56,533 nucleotides of DNA from Iodidimonas nitroreducens (lineage in GTDB: Bacteria; Pseudomonadota; Alphaproteobacteria; Sphingomonadales; Rhodothalassiaceae), in NCBI GenBank assembly GCA_000710935.1, contig BAYV01000023.1:1-56533 (forward strand), in the 5' to 3' direction. Positions within the stretch are counted from its first letter, which is position 1. The number at the start of each line of letters is the position of its first letter. Both the position numbers and the translations under genes were made by a program. The notes under the pieces are model-generated. The model was not told where the DNA came from. It ran no database searches and saw only the letters and a program-made list of their open reading frames with translations. Of this stretch, positions 1 to 8,211 are shown piece by piece.

Positions 1-203
1 CGGTTTCGGTCACCGCCAATGTGGCGCGTTCCGAAGCCGAAGCCGAGCAGCAGTGGAAAACCGGCGGCGCCCTTCTGGGTGAAGAAGCCCGCGAAACAGC
101 CACTGAATCTGCGGCTGAAGGCGAAGACGAGGCCTTTGATACGGAACAATTGGTGCAGGATCTTCTGGAAGAAGAAGAGCGCGCCAATGATGCGAATGCC
201 TGA
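1..203 (+). CDS. C-terminal fragment of an unidentified acidic-tailed protein (cut by window edge)
   Basis: An open frame enters from the left edge (codons in phase with base 3) and stops at TGA 201-203, giving 66 visible residues. The visible part is highly acidic, with a glutamate run EEEE near the end and few hydrophobic residues, so it looks like a flexible, disordered tail rather than a folded domain. I do not recognise the family. The intrinsic terminator 50 bp downstream supports this being the real 3' end of a transcription unit. Confidence 0.6.
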   Translation, partial: VSVTANVARSEAEAEQQWKTGGALLGEEARETATESAAEGEDEAFDTEQLVQDLLEEEERANDANA

Positions 204-251
204 TCCTCTTTCCTGATCCATTTGATCCAGGTTGAAATTAATAAAACAACG

Positions 252-284
252 AAAGCCTCACTGATTGTTCAGTGGGGCTTTTTT
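252..284 (+). terminator. Rho-independent terminator after the left-edge gene
   Basis: The stem AAAGCCTCACTGA pairs with TCAGTGGGGCTTT (one internal mismatch) around a TTGT loop and runs directly into a T tract (279-284). It lies 50 bp after the stop of the upstream gene and 90 bp before cfa, so it should separate the two transcripts. Confidence 0.85.
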
Positions 285-373
285 GTTAGGTTCATGCGGC
301 TTATTTTGAATTTAACCATCTAATCATGCATTATAAAAAAATGGAGTTTTAAATAAACAATGGAGGGTCAGCA

Positions 374-1567
374 ATGGGCCTGCAGGGCTTATTTTCTCAT
401 ATCATTCAAAATGGCAGGCTTGATCTTCAGATCGGTACAGGTCCGATCCATCCTATAGGCCATGGCGAAGGGGAGCCGATTGCAATCCATATCAAGGATT
501 TCACAACAGCCAGAAAAATTGCCCTCGATCCCTATCTCAAGCTGGGGGAGGCCTGGATGGACGGCGGACTCGAAATCCGCAACGGCACGCTTTATGATTT
601 TCTTGAACTTCTCACCAAAAATCTAGGTGATCAAGAAGATACGGACCCAGCCTTGCAACGAACATTAAGACTGTTCCGACGCGGGCTGCGGCCTTTTTCT
701 CAATTTAATATTGCGGCCCGCTCCCAAAAAAATGTGGCCCATCATTATGATCTTTCCAATGATTTTTATCGCCTGTTTCTGGATGAGGGGCTGAATTATA
801 GCTGTGCTTATTTCAAAGACCCGAAAGATGATCTGGAAACCGCCCAAATTAATAAGCTGGCCCATATCGCTCAAAAACTGAATATCAGCCCGGGGCAAAA
901 AATACTGGATATCGGCTGCGGCTGGGGCAGCATGGCGCTTTATCTGGCCAAACAATATAAGGCTCAGGTAACCGGCATCACATTATCAACCCAACAGGCT
1001 GCACTGGCCCGAAAAAGGGTGCGCGATAGGGGATTGGAAAGCCGGATCGATATCAGGCTCTGTGATTATCGCACCCTCGATGAACAGTTTGACAGGATCG
1101 TTTCCATCGGCATGTTCGAGCATGTGGGTCGCCCCTTTTACGCATCTTTTTTCAAGATCATCAACAAATTGCTCTGCCCCAATGGCGTAGCCCTAATCCA
1201 TCATATCGCCCGCAGCGATGGCCCCGGCGTCACGAACCCCTGGCTTTCTAGATATATCTTTCCCGGCGGTTATTCGCCGGCTTTATCAGAAGTGATGCCC
1301 TCTATTGAAAAGGCCGGATTGATTTTAACCGATCTTGAAATCCTGCGTTTGCATTACGCCAAAACATTAAGGCATTGGCGTCAGAGATTTGAGGCCAATC
1401 GTGCCGAAATCAGCGCCATGCAAGACGAGAAATTCTGCCGCATGTGGGAATTTTATCTGATCGGATCGGAACTGGCCTTTCGCTATGGCGGCCATGTGGT
1501 GGCGCAATGGCAGCTATGCCGCGATCAGCACAGCATGCCCCTTACCCGCAATTATCTTTATGATTGA
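374..1567 (+). CDS. cfa: Cyclopropane-fatty-acyl-phospholipid synthase
   Basis: The 397-residue product belongs to the SAM-dependent cyclopropane synthase family, which adds a methylene bridge across double bonds of acyl chains in membrane phospholipids, typically on entry into stationary phase or acid stress. An N-terminal lipid-binding region (about 1-115) is followed by a class I methyltransferase fold with SAM motif LDIGCGWGS at about residues 178-186. The family signatures HHYDLSNDFY, GLNYSCAYF (with the conserved Cys), MFEHVG and HHIARSD, which carry the bicarbonate and active-site residues in characterised enzymes, are present. Length is normal. The ATG is preceded by GGAGG at a 7-nt spacing. 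It is transcribed alone, and its stop codon directly abuts the stop of the convergent DUF4139 gene. Confidence 0.93.
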   Translation: MGLQGLFSHIIQNGRLDLQIGTGPIHPIGHGEGEPIAIHIKDFTTARKIALDPYLKLGEAWMDGGLEIRNGTLYDFLELLTKNLGDQEDTDPALQRTLRLFRRGLRPFSQFNIAARSQKNVAHHYDLSNDFYRLFLDEGLNYSCAYFKDPKDDLETAQINKLAHIAQKLNISPGQKILDIGCGWGSMALYLAKQYKAQVTGITLSTQQAALARKRVRDRGLESRIDIRLCDYRTLDEQFDRIVSIGMFEHVGRPFYASFFKIINKLLCPNGVALIHHIARSDGPGVTNPWLSRYIFPGGYSPALSEVMPSIEKAGLILTDLEILRLHYAKTLRHWRQRFEANRAEISAMQDEKFCRMWEFYLIGSELAFRYGGHVVAQWQLCRDQHSMPLTRNYLYD

Positions 1568-3049
1568 TCAGCGAACCCGGCCCGGCTGCACAAGCTGAAC
1601 GGTAAAATCGAGCGTCACATCCCCACCCGCCGGAACGGATATCCGCCATCGGGCCTGCTGTGCTGTTCCCTCAATCTGCTCATGGGATTGCTTGATCACC
1701 TCCCATGATGGGGCGGGCATCGCCTGCTCGATGGTCACATCGACAGCCGTCTTTTTTTCATTGTGCAGATGATAGCTTTGCCCCACCTCGGTCACTTGGC
1801 GCGCGGCACTGTTTTCAATAATCTCATAAGTCCGCCGCAGAGGCTTGATCGTTACATCAAATGCTTTGCCAAGGGAAAGCGACGGCCGCCCGCCTTTAGG
1901 CGTGGCCGCGATTTGATCCTCGCCAACAAATACAAGGCCCGCCTTTTCATCATCCTCGTAAAACCGCATCACCCCGGATGGCAAGGGCACGCCGGCCCCC
2001 GCATCATCTTCATTGGTAAAGGATAATTCCAGATCAGCGGATAAAGGCTGGTCAAGAGACCGCAGATCATTGGCCCGGTGAAGATAGGATTTAAGCAGTT
2101 TGATTTGGGGCAGATCAACAAAACCGACCTGCTTGCTTTCCCCATGTGCCAGGCTGATTTTATGTGGCAGACGATAAAGATAGCGATCCGCCATGGCATC
2201 AGGGGCCAGCATCACTGCCGCATCCGCCGCCATCATGCGATTGAGCGCCATGGGCCGGATCGGTTGCATCGCCTCTTTGCGATTGACCTGGCCTGCGATC
2301 ACGGTGATCGCCGCCGCGTCAAGATCGGCCCCACTGTTATTTTCAAGGCTGATCCGGCCTTTCAAGGCCATCAGGGGATCATCGTCATCCAAAATGGCCA
2401 CATAATCGGCGGACCAGCGAAACCCGCCCGAAAGATAACTTAAAGTGAGATCCTGCGGCCCCTTTTTCGGCGCAAAAAACTTAGCGGAATAATGGGGCTG
2501 AAGCTGAGCATCCTTGGGCAATTGCGGAAAAACCAGACGCCCGGGGATATGCTCAAGGCTTTCGATCCGCCCGGCGATATCGAGCAAAACACCATCCGCA
2601 ACAGATAGAACACGCGCTTTTTCAATCCGGTCCTCGCCTGTTTTCGGATCGGTGCGATAGATATGCACGCCTTGCCCCAGATAAGCCTGCAAAAGGCCCT
2701 CGCGGGTCAGCGTCCGGGCATCATAGCCCTGCTCCAGCATCTTGAAATCATCGGGCTTTCCATGATGATGCAAAAACAGTGACTGCGGCTCGACCATTGC
2801 GGTCAACCCCGGCCAGAGCAACACCCCCTCGCCCGCCGGCAGGATTACGCTTCGCCGATCCCGGATCTGCGCCAGATCCTGCTGATAAAAAGTGACAGCC
2901 AGATCTGTGCGATCTGCAAAGCCCACTTCAATGGCCAGGTTTTCTTGCGCTTGAACACCAGAATGATGCGCCCAGAAAGGGGCAAAGGCGATCAGCGCCA
3001 GCCCTTTCATGAGCGAAAGATGAAAACGTCCTGCGCCCGATCCGACCAT
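1568..3049 (-). CDS. Secreted DUF4139-family protein
   Basis: The 493-residue product resembles DUF4139 proteins, a family of unknown function with beta-rich C-terminal halves. The chosen ATG has AGGAGA 6 nt upstream; an earlier in-frame start at 3079 lacks such a site. The N-terminus carries a basic stretch, then a hydrophobic segment (MKGLALIAFAPFW) and an Ala-rich cleavage region (VQAQ), so export to the periplasm by Sec is likely. The C-terminal part contains the runs LSYLSGGFRWSADY and RTYEIIENS typical of the family. It lies downstream of ssb on the same strand and ends base-to-base with convergent cfa. No catalytic motif is visible and no function is claimed. Confidence 0.7.
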   Translation of the reverse strand: MVGSGAGRFHLSLMKGLALIAFAPFWAHHSGVQAQENLAIEVGFADRTDLAVTFYQQDLAQIRDRRSVILPAGEGVLLWPGLTAMVEPQSLFLHHHGKPDDFKMLEQGYDARTLTREGLLQAYLGQGVHIYRTDPKTGEDRIEKARVLSVADGVLLDIAGRIESLEHIPGRLVFPQLPKDAQLQPHYSAKFFAPKKGPQDLTLSYLSGGFRWSADYVAILDDDDPLMALKGRISLENNSGADLDAAAITVIAGQVNRKEAMQPIRPMALNRMMAADAAVMLAPDAMADRYLYRLPHKISLAHGESKQVGFVDLPQIKLLKSYLHRANDLRSLDQPLSADLELSFTNEDDAGAGVPLPSGVMRFYEDDEKAGLVFVGEDQIAATPKGGRPSLSLGKAFDVTIKPLRRTYEIIENSAARQVTEVGQSYHLHNEKKTAVDVTIEQAMPAPSWEVIKQSHEQIEGTAQQARWRISVPAGGDVTLDFTVQLVQPGRVR

Positions 3050-3124
3050 CAGAGTCTCCTCGTAAAAAACCACAGCCAAACACGGAAATGTGGTGAAAAG
3101 CCGATCCGGGATCAGGCCCCTCCT

Positions 3125-3622
3125 TCAAAAGGGGATATCGTCGTCGAGATCACCGGAAGGCCCGCTTTGTCCGCCCCCCATATGGCTTCCGCCATAGCTA
3201 TCGGCACCGCCCTGGCTTCCACTGCCATAATCATTGCCACCCGATGAGCGCGCGCCGCCGCCTTCGCCGCCACGACTATCAAGCATGGTCAGTTCACCGC
3301 GAAACCGCTGCAAAACAATCTCAGTGGTATATTTTTCAACACCATCGCGATCCTGCCATTTCCGGGATTGCAGCTGACCTTCGATGAAAACCTTGCTGCC
3401 CTTGCGCAGATAATTTTGCGCAACCTTGGCCAGATTTTCGTTGAAGATCACTACACGATGCCATTCGGTACGCTCTTTGCGCTCACCCGATTGCTTATCC
3501 CGCCATGTCTCGGATGTGGCAATCGCCAGATTAACCACCGGCGAACCATCCCCCAAAGACCGCACCTCGGGATCACGCCCAAGATTTCCGATCAGCATGA
3601 CTTTGTTTAAACTGCCTGACAT
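3125..3622 (-). CDS. ssb: Single-stranded DNA-binding protein
   Basis: SSB coats single-stranded DNA in replication, recombination and repair and recruits partners through its C-terminal tip. The 165-residue product begins SGSLNKVMLIGNLGRDPEVR, has the OB fold in roughly the first 110 residues, a Gly/Ser-rich linker, and ends in the canonical acidic tip DDDIPF. I take the ATG at 3622, which matches the usual family N-terminus, rather than an in-frame start eight codons earlier. An AAAGGG stretch precedes it. I see no LexA box upstream, although ssb is SOS-regulated in some bacteria. Confidence 0.96.
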   Translation of the reverse strand: MSGSLNKVMLIGNLGRDPEVRSLGDGSPVVNLAIATSETWRDKQSGERKERTEWHRVVIFNENLAKVAQNYLRKGSKVFIEGQLQSRKWQDRDGVEKYTTEIVLQRFRGELTMLDSRGGEGGGARSSGGNDYGSGSQGGADSYGGSHMGGGQSGPSGDLDDDIPF

Positions 3623-3714
3623 CAAAACCCTTTCTTGTGGAGCCACTTACAATCTTGCCGGTTATGTTAAAGAATTTCTTTTTCCAAAACCAGCGCCCGC
3701 CCAAAAATAGCGGC

Positions 3715-3825
3715 TCAGACCAGTAAGACCGCCATCAAAACCAAAACCAATATGGATGCGATTGTCAGCTTTTTGCTCAGTGATACGAAACCATCAAAGG
3801 TCCGCTTCTGCTCGGAAATATCCAT
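3715..3825 (-). CDS. aa3-type cytochrome c oxidase subunit IV (36 residues)
   Basis: A very short gene encodes MDISEQKRTFDGFVSLSKKL followed by a single hydrophobic helix (TIASILVLVLMAVLLV). The N-terminal MDISEQ-x-x-TF-x-GF pattern plus one transmembrane segment is the hallmark of the small alphaproteobacterial aa3-type cytochrome oxidase subunit IV, an accessory subunit of the terminal oxidase in the inner membrane. The ATG at 3825 follows GGAGTG at about 6 nt. Three further in-frame ATG codons lie just upstream, but the ribosome site favours this one. No other cox genes are in the window, so it is encoded away from the main oxidase genes. Confidence 0.8.
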   Translation of the reverse strand: MDISEQKRTFDGFVSLSKKLTIASILVLVLMAVLLV

Positions 3826-3936
3826 TCCACACTCCATCATCATTTTAATAGCTGAACGAAGCCGCTGTTTATAAGAAAAATCCCCCTCAGGAAACCCTCA
3901 TCCTGCGCGGGGCTGCATTCCTTAAAGACCATAACA

Positions 3937-6900
3937 TCAAAAGCGGATTCGTACCGATACAGAGCCGCTGTGAGACACGAAATCGCTGGCCCGTTCCTGC
4001 TCATAGCTGAAGGATATATTGATGCTATCGGTCAGAAACGTAAGCCCGACACCGCCCATAACCGTATCATCAAAAGCAACCGGGGTGCTGCGCAGAAAGC
4101 TTTGCCCGGCCTCGCCAAAACGGGCTCGGGTTTCAATCTCATCATCGCTCAATTCAGTGAGATAACCCACCTTCAGGCTGGGCATAAATTTCAGATCATC
4201 ACCCATGGTGAAAAGGGCGTCGATTGAAGCGGTGGCTCCGGCGCGAAAAGATGTTGTCGTGCGATCATCGACGATGAAGCCAATGCCATTGGAAACGGCT
4301 TCGGTATAGCCATCCTCATCCAGCTTGGTGTAATTGGCAACGGCAGCTGCGCTCAATCCATAGCGGCCAAGTTTCGCCCGATAACCAGCCTGAGCGCTGC
4401 CGCCAAATTGGGTGGCATTCCAATCCGCTTCCACTGTTCTGCTGAAATTCTCAAAATTGATCAGCCGCGTCCGTTCAAAATCATGAAAAGCAAAGGTGCC
4501 CACAGCATCGATGAAAAACCCGCCAGCCGAATAAGAGCCATAAAGACTGAACTGGGTGCTGAGCGTATCGAAATCATCTTTCCCATCAAAATCATCATCA
4601 AATTCGCCAATGGTCTGCATGATGCTGATCCCTAAAGCATCAAGCCCGAAAAGCGCCTTATCAACACCAACGGCAAAACCAATGGTTTCCCCATCAAAGC
4701 CGATCACATCATCAACCGTATCGCGATTGGCAACATAGCCGATTTCCTGCAACCACATATTCAATCCGCCCTGGTTAACCTCCCGGGTCTGTCGTGCCGT
4801 GGCCAAAGCTATACGCGAAGAATTAGCAAATTCCACATCTTTACTATCGCGGAGAGTGGTAAAGCGATGAGAGAGGATACCCAAGGCCATATTCTGACTA
4901 CTCACAGCCGTATAGCGCGGCAATTCCGAACTTTCGGGCGCGATCTGATCAAGGGCGCTTTCCAAAGCTTCAACCGAAGAGAGATTGGCAATAGCCGCAC
5001 CCAGTAGATTATCCTGCTGAAAACCAGGGATAGATTGATCAAAAAGTTGGCCACGGCGGTCGCTAAGACCAATTTCCTGAGATGTGCGCTGACGAAGATT
5101 GACCACAAGACGATCCTCGGCACCATCGATGAAATCCAAAGATTGCTCGAAAATCACCGATGACAATCCGATCTGAAGATTAAGGCTTTCAAGGCTGTCT
5201 TCAAGGAGCAGGTTTTGCGCAGATATCAGAAGAATCGGGATTTCAGATTGTGGAAAAGCAAAGAAATTAGGATCGATGATCGTTCCAGCGCCAATCAAAA
5301 CATCGCCCGACGCAATCAGAGCCCCATTATTGCTGGCATTCCCTGCAAGGCTAAGGGCCAAAGTGGAGCCTTCAGTGAAGCTTGCCGAGCGGACCTGCAC
5401 ATTAAAGGCATTATTGGTTCTGAATATCGAATTCACGACGCTGAGATCGATATTTTCCCCCAGCAAAGCACCGGAAAAATTCGACTCATTGATCAGCGAA
5501 AAGCTGTTATTCCCGGCACCCATATTTAAGGTGCCCCCAAATAAACCCCCATTCATCGCCATGCTATCATTGCCGCTACCCAACAAGATATCACCAATGA
5601 TCGAGCCATTATTGATCAGGGTCATATCGGATTGCGAGGCCGAGAAATCAGCCGCCACCCGCACGCCATCTGGATTATTGGGGGTATTCACCGTGAGGGT
5701 GCCCGTATTGATAAATTCCGTTATTGTCCCGGAAAGATCTCGGATGCCAAAGCCCCTTACAGACGCACCCGCTGCCGCCACCAGAATGGACCCGCGATTG
5801 ACAAGGCGATCCACACGCCCATTCTCCTCGATCAAAATCGCCGTGGCATCACCCCCGGGGCCGAATGTATCTTGCACCCCATCCGAATTTGCATCATCGC
5901 TGGTGCGTGTGGATTGGGCAGTAATCACGCCAAAATTTTCGATCAGGGGTACTTCGGCAAACGACCCGATGCTGATCGTGGTGGCAGCCTGATCGATAGA
6001 GGTGCTTTGGATCACCCCGGCCAGATCATTGCGCAGGCCGCCTTCAATGATCGTGCGAAAGATCTGATCGCCCGATTGGGCACCTTCGATGCGCACGGTA
6101 TTGACAATGAAATCACTTTCCTGGCTATCGGCGCGGATCGTGCCACGATTGAGAAAACCGAAGGCCTCATTTTCCGTGCCAAAGGCACCAAGGGTAACAG
6201 CACCAAGGCTGCCATCCGATTTGACGGCCGAAATTTTCACCGCATTGCCTGCCCCACGGGCTGAGATCGTTGCCCCTGTCCCCGGAACGGAATCGGCAAT
6301 TCCATCATCATTCGCATCAGGATCTTCGGGAATGACCGGCGGACCATTGACAAAACCCCGGGCCACATTGGAAGAAATGAACACCCCGGGCCCGCCGGAA
6401 AGCTGCGGCAGAATATTCAGATTATTATCAAATCCCTGATTTCTGCCGGTGGTGACCGCCCCCAGATTCAGCACACTACCCGCCACATCGCCCTCGATCA
6501 AAAGGCCGATTTCACCGCCGGAATTGGTGCCCGTGATCTGGCCCGCATTCTCGACATTACCGCTCACCGATCCCCGCACGGCAATGGCGATAGAGTCTTC
6601 TCCCAACATCTGGATCGTTCCGGCATTGCGCACAGAACCGATGATGTCGCTCCCCAGATCAAGGCCCACAGACCCGGTCCCGAAAACCTGAACACGACCA
6701 GAGCTGGTAAGGTCGATCGATCCCGAAAAGGGACCAGCCCCGCTCAGCCGAAGGCCGACATTCGGCCCCCCGACAAGCGCTTCATTATTATCAAAATTAC
6801 CAAGAAGGATGATGCTGCCGCCAATCGAAATATCAGAGCTGATACCGTCCGCGCCGGTGCGCACATCCAGCCCCACGCCATCGATCCGATCATTATTGCG

Positions 6901-7254
6901 GATCGTGCCATTCAATGTGAAATCATTGGAGCTATCCACCACCGCCGCAATGCCATCCTCGATGGTGATTCTGCCGCCCGCAGCGATCACGATATCGGCC
7001 GGATTACCCCCATTCACCGTGGATGTGCGGATCGTTTCGGTGCGTTCGTCTTCGATGGTCACTTCCTGACCAAAGGCCGGTCCATATGCGGGGATCGACA
7101 TCACGAGCGCCAAAGCCGTCAGCGCTGATCCCTTGATAAGGCATGATGTTTGATGGGGAAATCGAAATCCATGATCATGGATCGTTTTATCAGAATTTGG
7201 CTTTGCGCCGAGATGATCACTCACAGATTTCAGCTCCGCATTCCTGGTTGTCAT
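3937..7254 (-). CDS. Large autotransporter (type Va secreted/outer-membrane protein)
   Basis: The 1105-residue product has the three-part layout of a type V autotransporter. An unusually long N-terminal leader of about 60 residues ends in a hydrophobic core (SALTALALVMSIPAYGPAFG). A long passenger follows, built of repeated short beta-helix-like segments (NAGxI, NxGxI, GNDSM, GAGNNSF). About 280 C-terminal residues alternate polar and hydrophobic as in a 12-strand outer-membrane barrel and end in phenylalanine (SVSVRIRF). Two DxNxDGxxD loops in the passenger (DANDDGIAD, DANSDGVQD) look like calcium-binding turns. I use the ATG at 7254 with a weak AGG upstream; a GTG at 7305 is the alternative. 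The cargo function (adhesin or other) cannot be told from the sequence. Confidence 0.85.
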   Translation of the reverse strand: MTTRNAELKSVSDHLGAKPNSDKTIHDHGFRFPHQTSCLIKGSALTALALVMSIPAYGPAFGQEVTIEDERTETIRTSTVNGGNPADIVIAAGGRITIEDGIAAVVDSSNDFTLNGTIRNNDRIDGVGLDVRTGADGISSDISIGGSIILLGNFDNNEALVGGPNVGLRLSGAGPFSGSIDLTSSGRVQVFGTGSVGLDLGSDIIGSVRNAGTIQMLGEDSIAIAVRGSVSGNVENAGQITGTNSGGEIGLLIEGDVAGSVLNLGAVTTGRNQGFDNNLNILPQLSGGPGVFISSNVARGFVNGPPVIPEDPDANDDGIADSVPGTGATISARGAGNAVKISAVKSDGSLGAVTLGAFGTENEAFGFLNRGTIRADSQESDFIVNTVRIEGAQSGDQIFRTIIEGGLRNDLAGVIQSTSIDQAATTISIGSFAEVPLIENFGVITAQSTRTSDDANSDGVQDTFGPGGDATAILIEENGRVDRLVNRGSILVAAAGASVRGFGIRDLSGTITEFINTGTLTVNTPNNPDGVRVAADFSASQSDMTLINNGSIIGDILLGSGNDSMAMNGGLFGGTLNMGAGNNSFSLINESNFSGALLGENIDLSVVNSIFRTNNAFNVQVRSASFTEGSTLALSLAGNASNNGALIASGDVLIGAGTIIDPNFFAFPQSEIPILLISAQNLLLEDSLESLNLQIGLSSVIFEQSLDFIDGAEDRLVVNLRQRTSQEIGLSDRRGQLFDQSIPGFQQDNLLGAAIANLSSVEALESALDQIAPESSELPRYTAVSSQNMALGILSHRFTTLRDSKDVEFANSSRIALATARQTREVNQGGLNMWLQEIGYVANRDTVDDVIGFDGETIGFAVGVDKALFGLDALGISIMQTIGEFDDDFDGKDDFDTLSTQFSLYGSYSAGGFFIDAVGTFAFHDFERTRLINFENFSRTVEADWNATQFGGSAQAGYRAKLGRYGLSAAAVANYTKLDEDGYTEAVSNGIGFIVDDRTTTSFRAGATASIDALFTMGDDLKFMPSLKVGYLTELSDDEIETRARFGEAGQSFLRSTPVAFDDTVMGGVGLTFLTDSINISFSYEQERASDFVSHSGSVSVRIRF

Positions 7255-7452
7255 AAGATCAGCCTGCACTTTTTCCCTCAGGAGGATCACGTAAAGGCAC
7301 GACACAGTGCCATGATCTTATCAGAATGCAACAGATGATCTCTCTAAAGCTTGCCCCTCATAATCCGGCTGACCAACAAGAGCAAGGTTCTCGGCAGTTT
7401 CATCGGTTAAACGCTGCCGATCCCATAGAGAGCTGCCATGATGAGGGTCGGA

Positions 7453-7671
7453 TCAGGATCGGTCTCGCGCCCGTTTCCCATACCACAAGCTGAAACGACG
7501 GGATAAGCGCCTGACGGGGTGCAAATCCATCGACAAAACCATCACCCCCAAAGGAAACATCCAAAAACCCAGAATGGGGAAAAAACCCAAAACGCCCCCA
7601 AACAGCAACAAAACTCCGAGGACGATCCGTAGGGCGCGCGAACGAGGCAAACGCCGCTTCATATCCTTCAT
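7453..7671 (-). CDS. Small basic membrane protein, PGPGW-like
   Basis: The 72-residue product has a strongly basic N-terminus (KRRLPRSRALR), a hydrophobic hairpin (IVLGVLLLFGGVLGFFPILGFW, then MFPLGVMVLSMDL) and a basic C-terminus (RRLSRRFSLWYGKR). This resembles the small two-helix inner-membrane proteins annotated as PGPGW transmembrane proteins, of unknown function. The start is uncertain. The open frame extends upstream to TTG/GTG codons near 7764, but neither has a convincing ribosome site. Flanking genes give no functional clue. Confidence 0.5.
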   Translation of the reverse strand: MKDMKRRLPRSRALRIVLGVLLLFGGVLGFFPILGFWMFPLGVMVLSMDLHPVRRLSRRFSLWYGKRARDRS

Positions 7672-7764
7672 GAACTGATTGCTTCGGATCTGAAACCCGG
7701 ACTGCGAGACGCCCTGAGCGGTCTCCTTCTTTTCAGGCAAATCACATCCCCTTTCATCCACCAA

Positions 7765-8181
7765 ACAGGAACGATCAAAGTCCTGCGATCCTCATGCTTT
7801 ATATTTGATCTCTATGGCCTTTGAGGGGCGAAAAACGAGATGCCATTCAATTTTATATTTGTCCACCATCAGACATGTGACAGGGCATCATTATACACCT
7901 ATTAGGTGCAATTTAAATTTATTTTTCTTTAATATAAAAGATTTACGATCAAATAACCGGGGTTGGCATAGTCTGGAAGTTGAAATTTTCTTGATTATCT
8001 TTAAACTTTACGTAATGTTATCGAGAGATCTTCACCAGTGATAATAAAAATGCTGAATATAACTTCTTCATTTACCAAAAAAATACAGTCTTATCAACAT
8101 TAAAAGTCTGACATTAAAACAATGCATGGATTGTATTTTCTTTTATATTTTATATATAAACTATAAGCGAAAGGGAGTTGC
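7765..8181. other. AT-rich intergenic region with one short palindrome
   Basis: This 417-bp stretch is far richer in A/T than the genes around it and holds no credible coding frame: the only long open frame in it (7805-8041) has no ribosome site and a composition typical of non-coding DNA. A perfect 13-bp palindrome, CACCTATTAGGTG, lies at 7896-7908. The region is the only upstream DNA of the sensor kinase gene and probably contains its promoter, but I cannot pick one convincing -35/-10 pair. Confidence 0.5.
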
Positions 8182-8211
8182 ATGGCGGCTATCGGGGCTT
8201 CATTATTATGA
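8182..8211 (+). CDS. Possible 9-codon leader ORF coupled to the sensor kinase
   Basis: ATG at 8182 is preceded by AAGGGAG at a 4-nt spacing, the best ribosome site in the area. It opens a frame encoding MAAIGASLL that ends at TGA 8209-8211. That stop overlaps the kinase ATG (8208-8210) as ATGA, while the kinase ATG has no good ribosome site of its own. This is the geometry of translational coupling. The alternative is that the kinase starts at TTG 8178, but there the purine-rich sequence would touch the start codon. Confidence 0.45.
   Translation: MAAIGASLL

Noticed and set aside
5276-5992. 238-codon frame antisense to the autotransporter
   Set aside because: It is a shadow of the repetitive passenger coding sequence, rich in Pro/Ser/Ala without domain or ribosome site.
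7960-7985. Possible sigma54 promoter (TTGGCATAG...)
   Set aside because: The -24-like TTGGCA is present, but no TTGC/TGC -12 element follows at the required spacing.
7805-8041. 78-codon frame in the AT-rich gap
   Set aside because: No ribosome site, no recognisable motif, and base composition of non-coding DNA.
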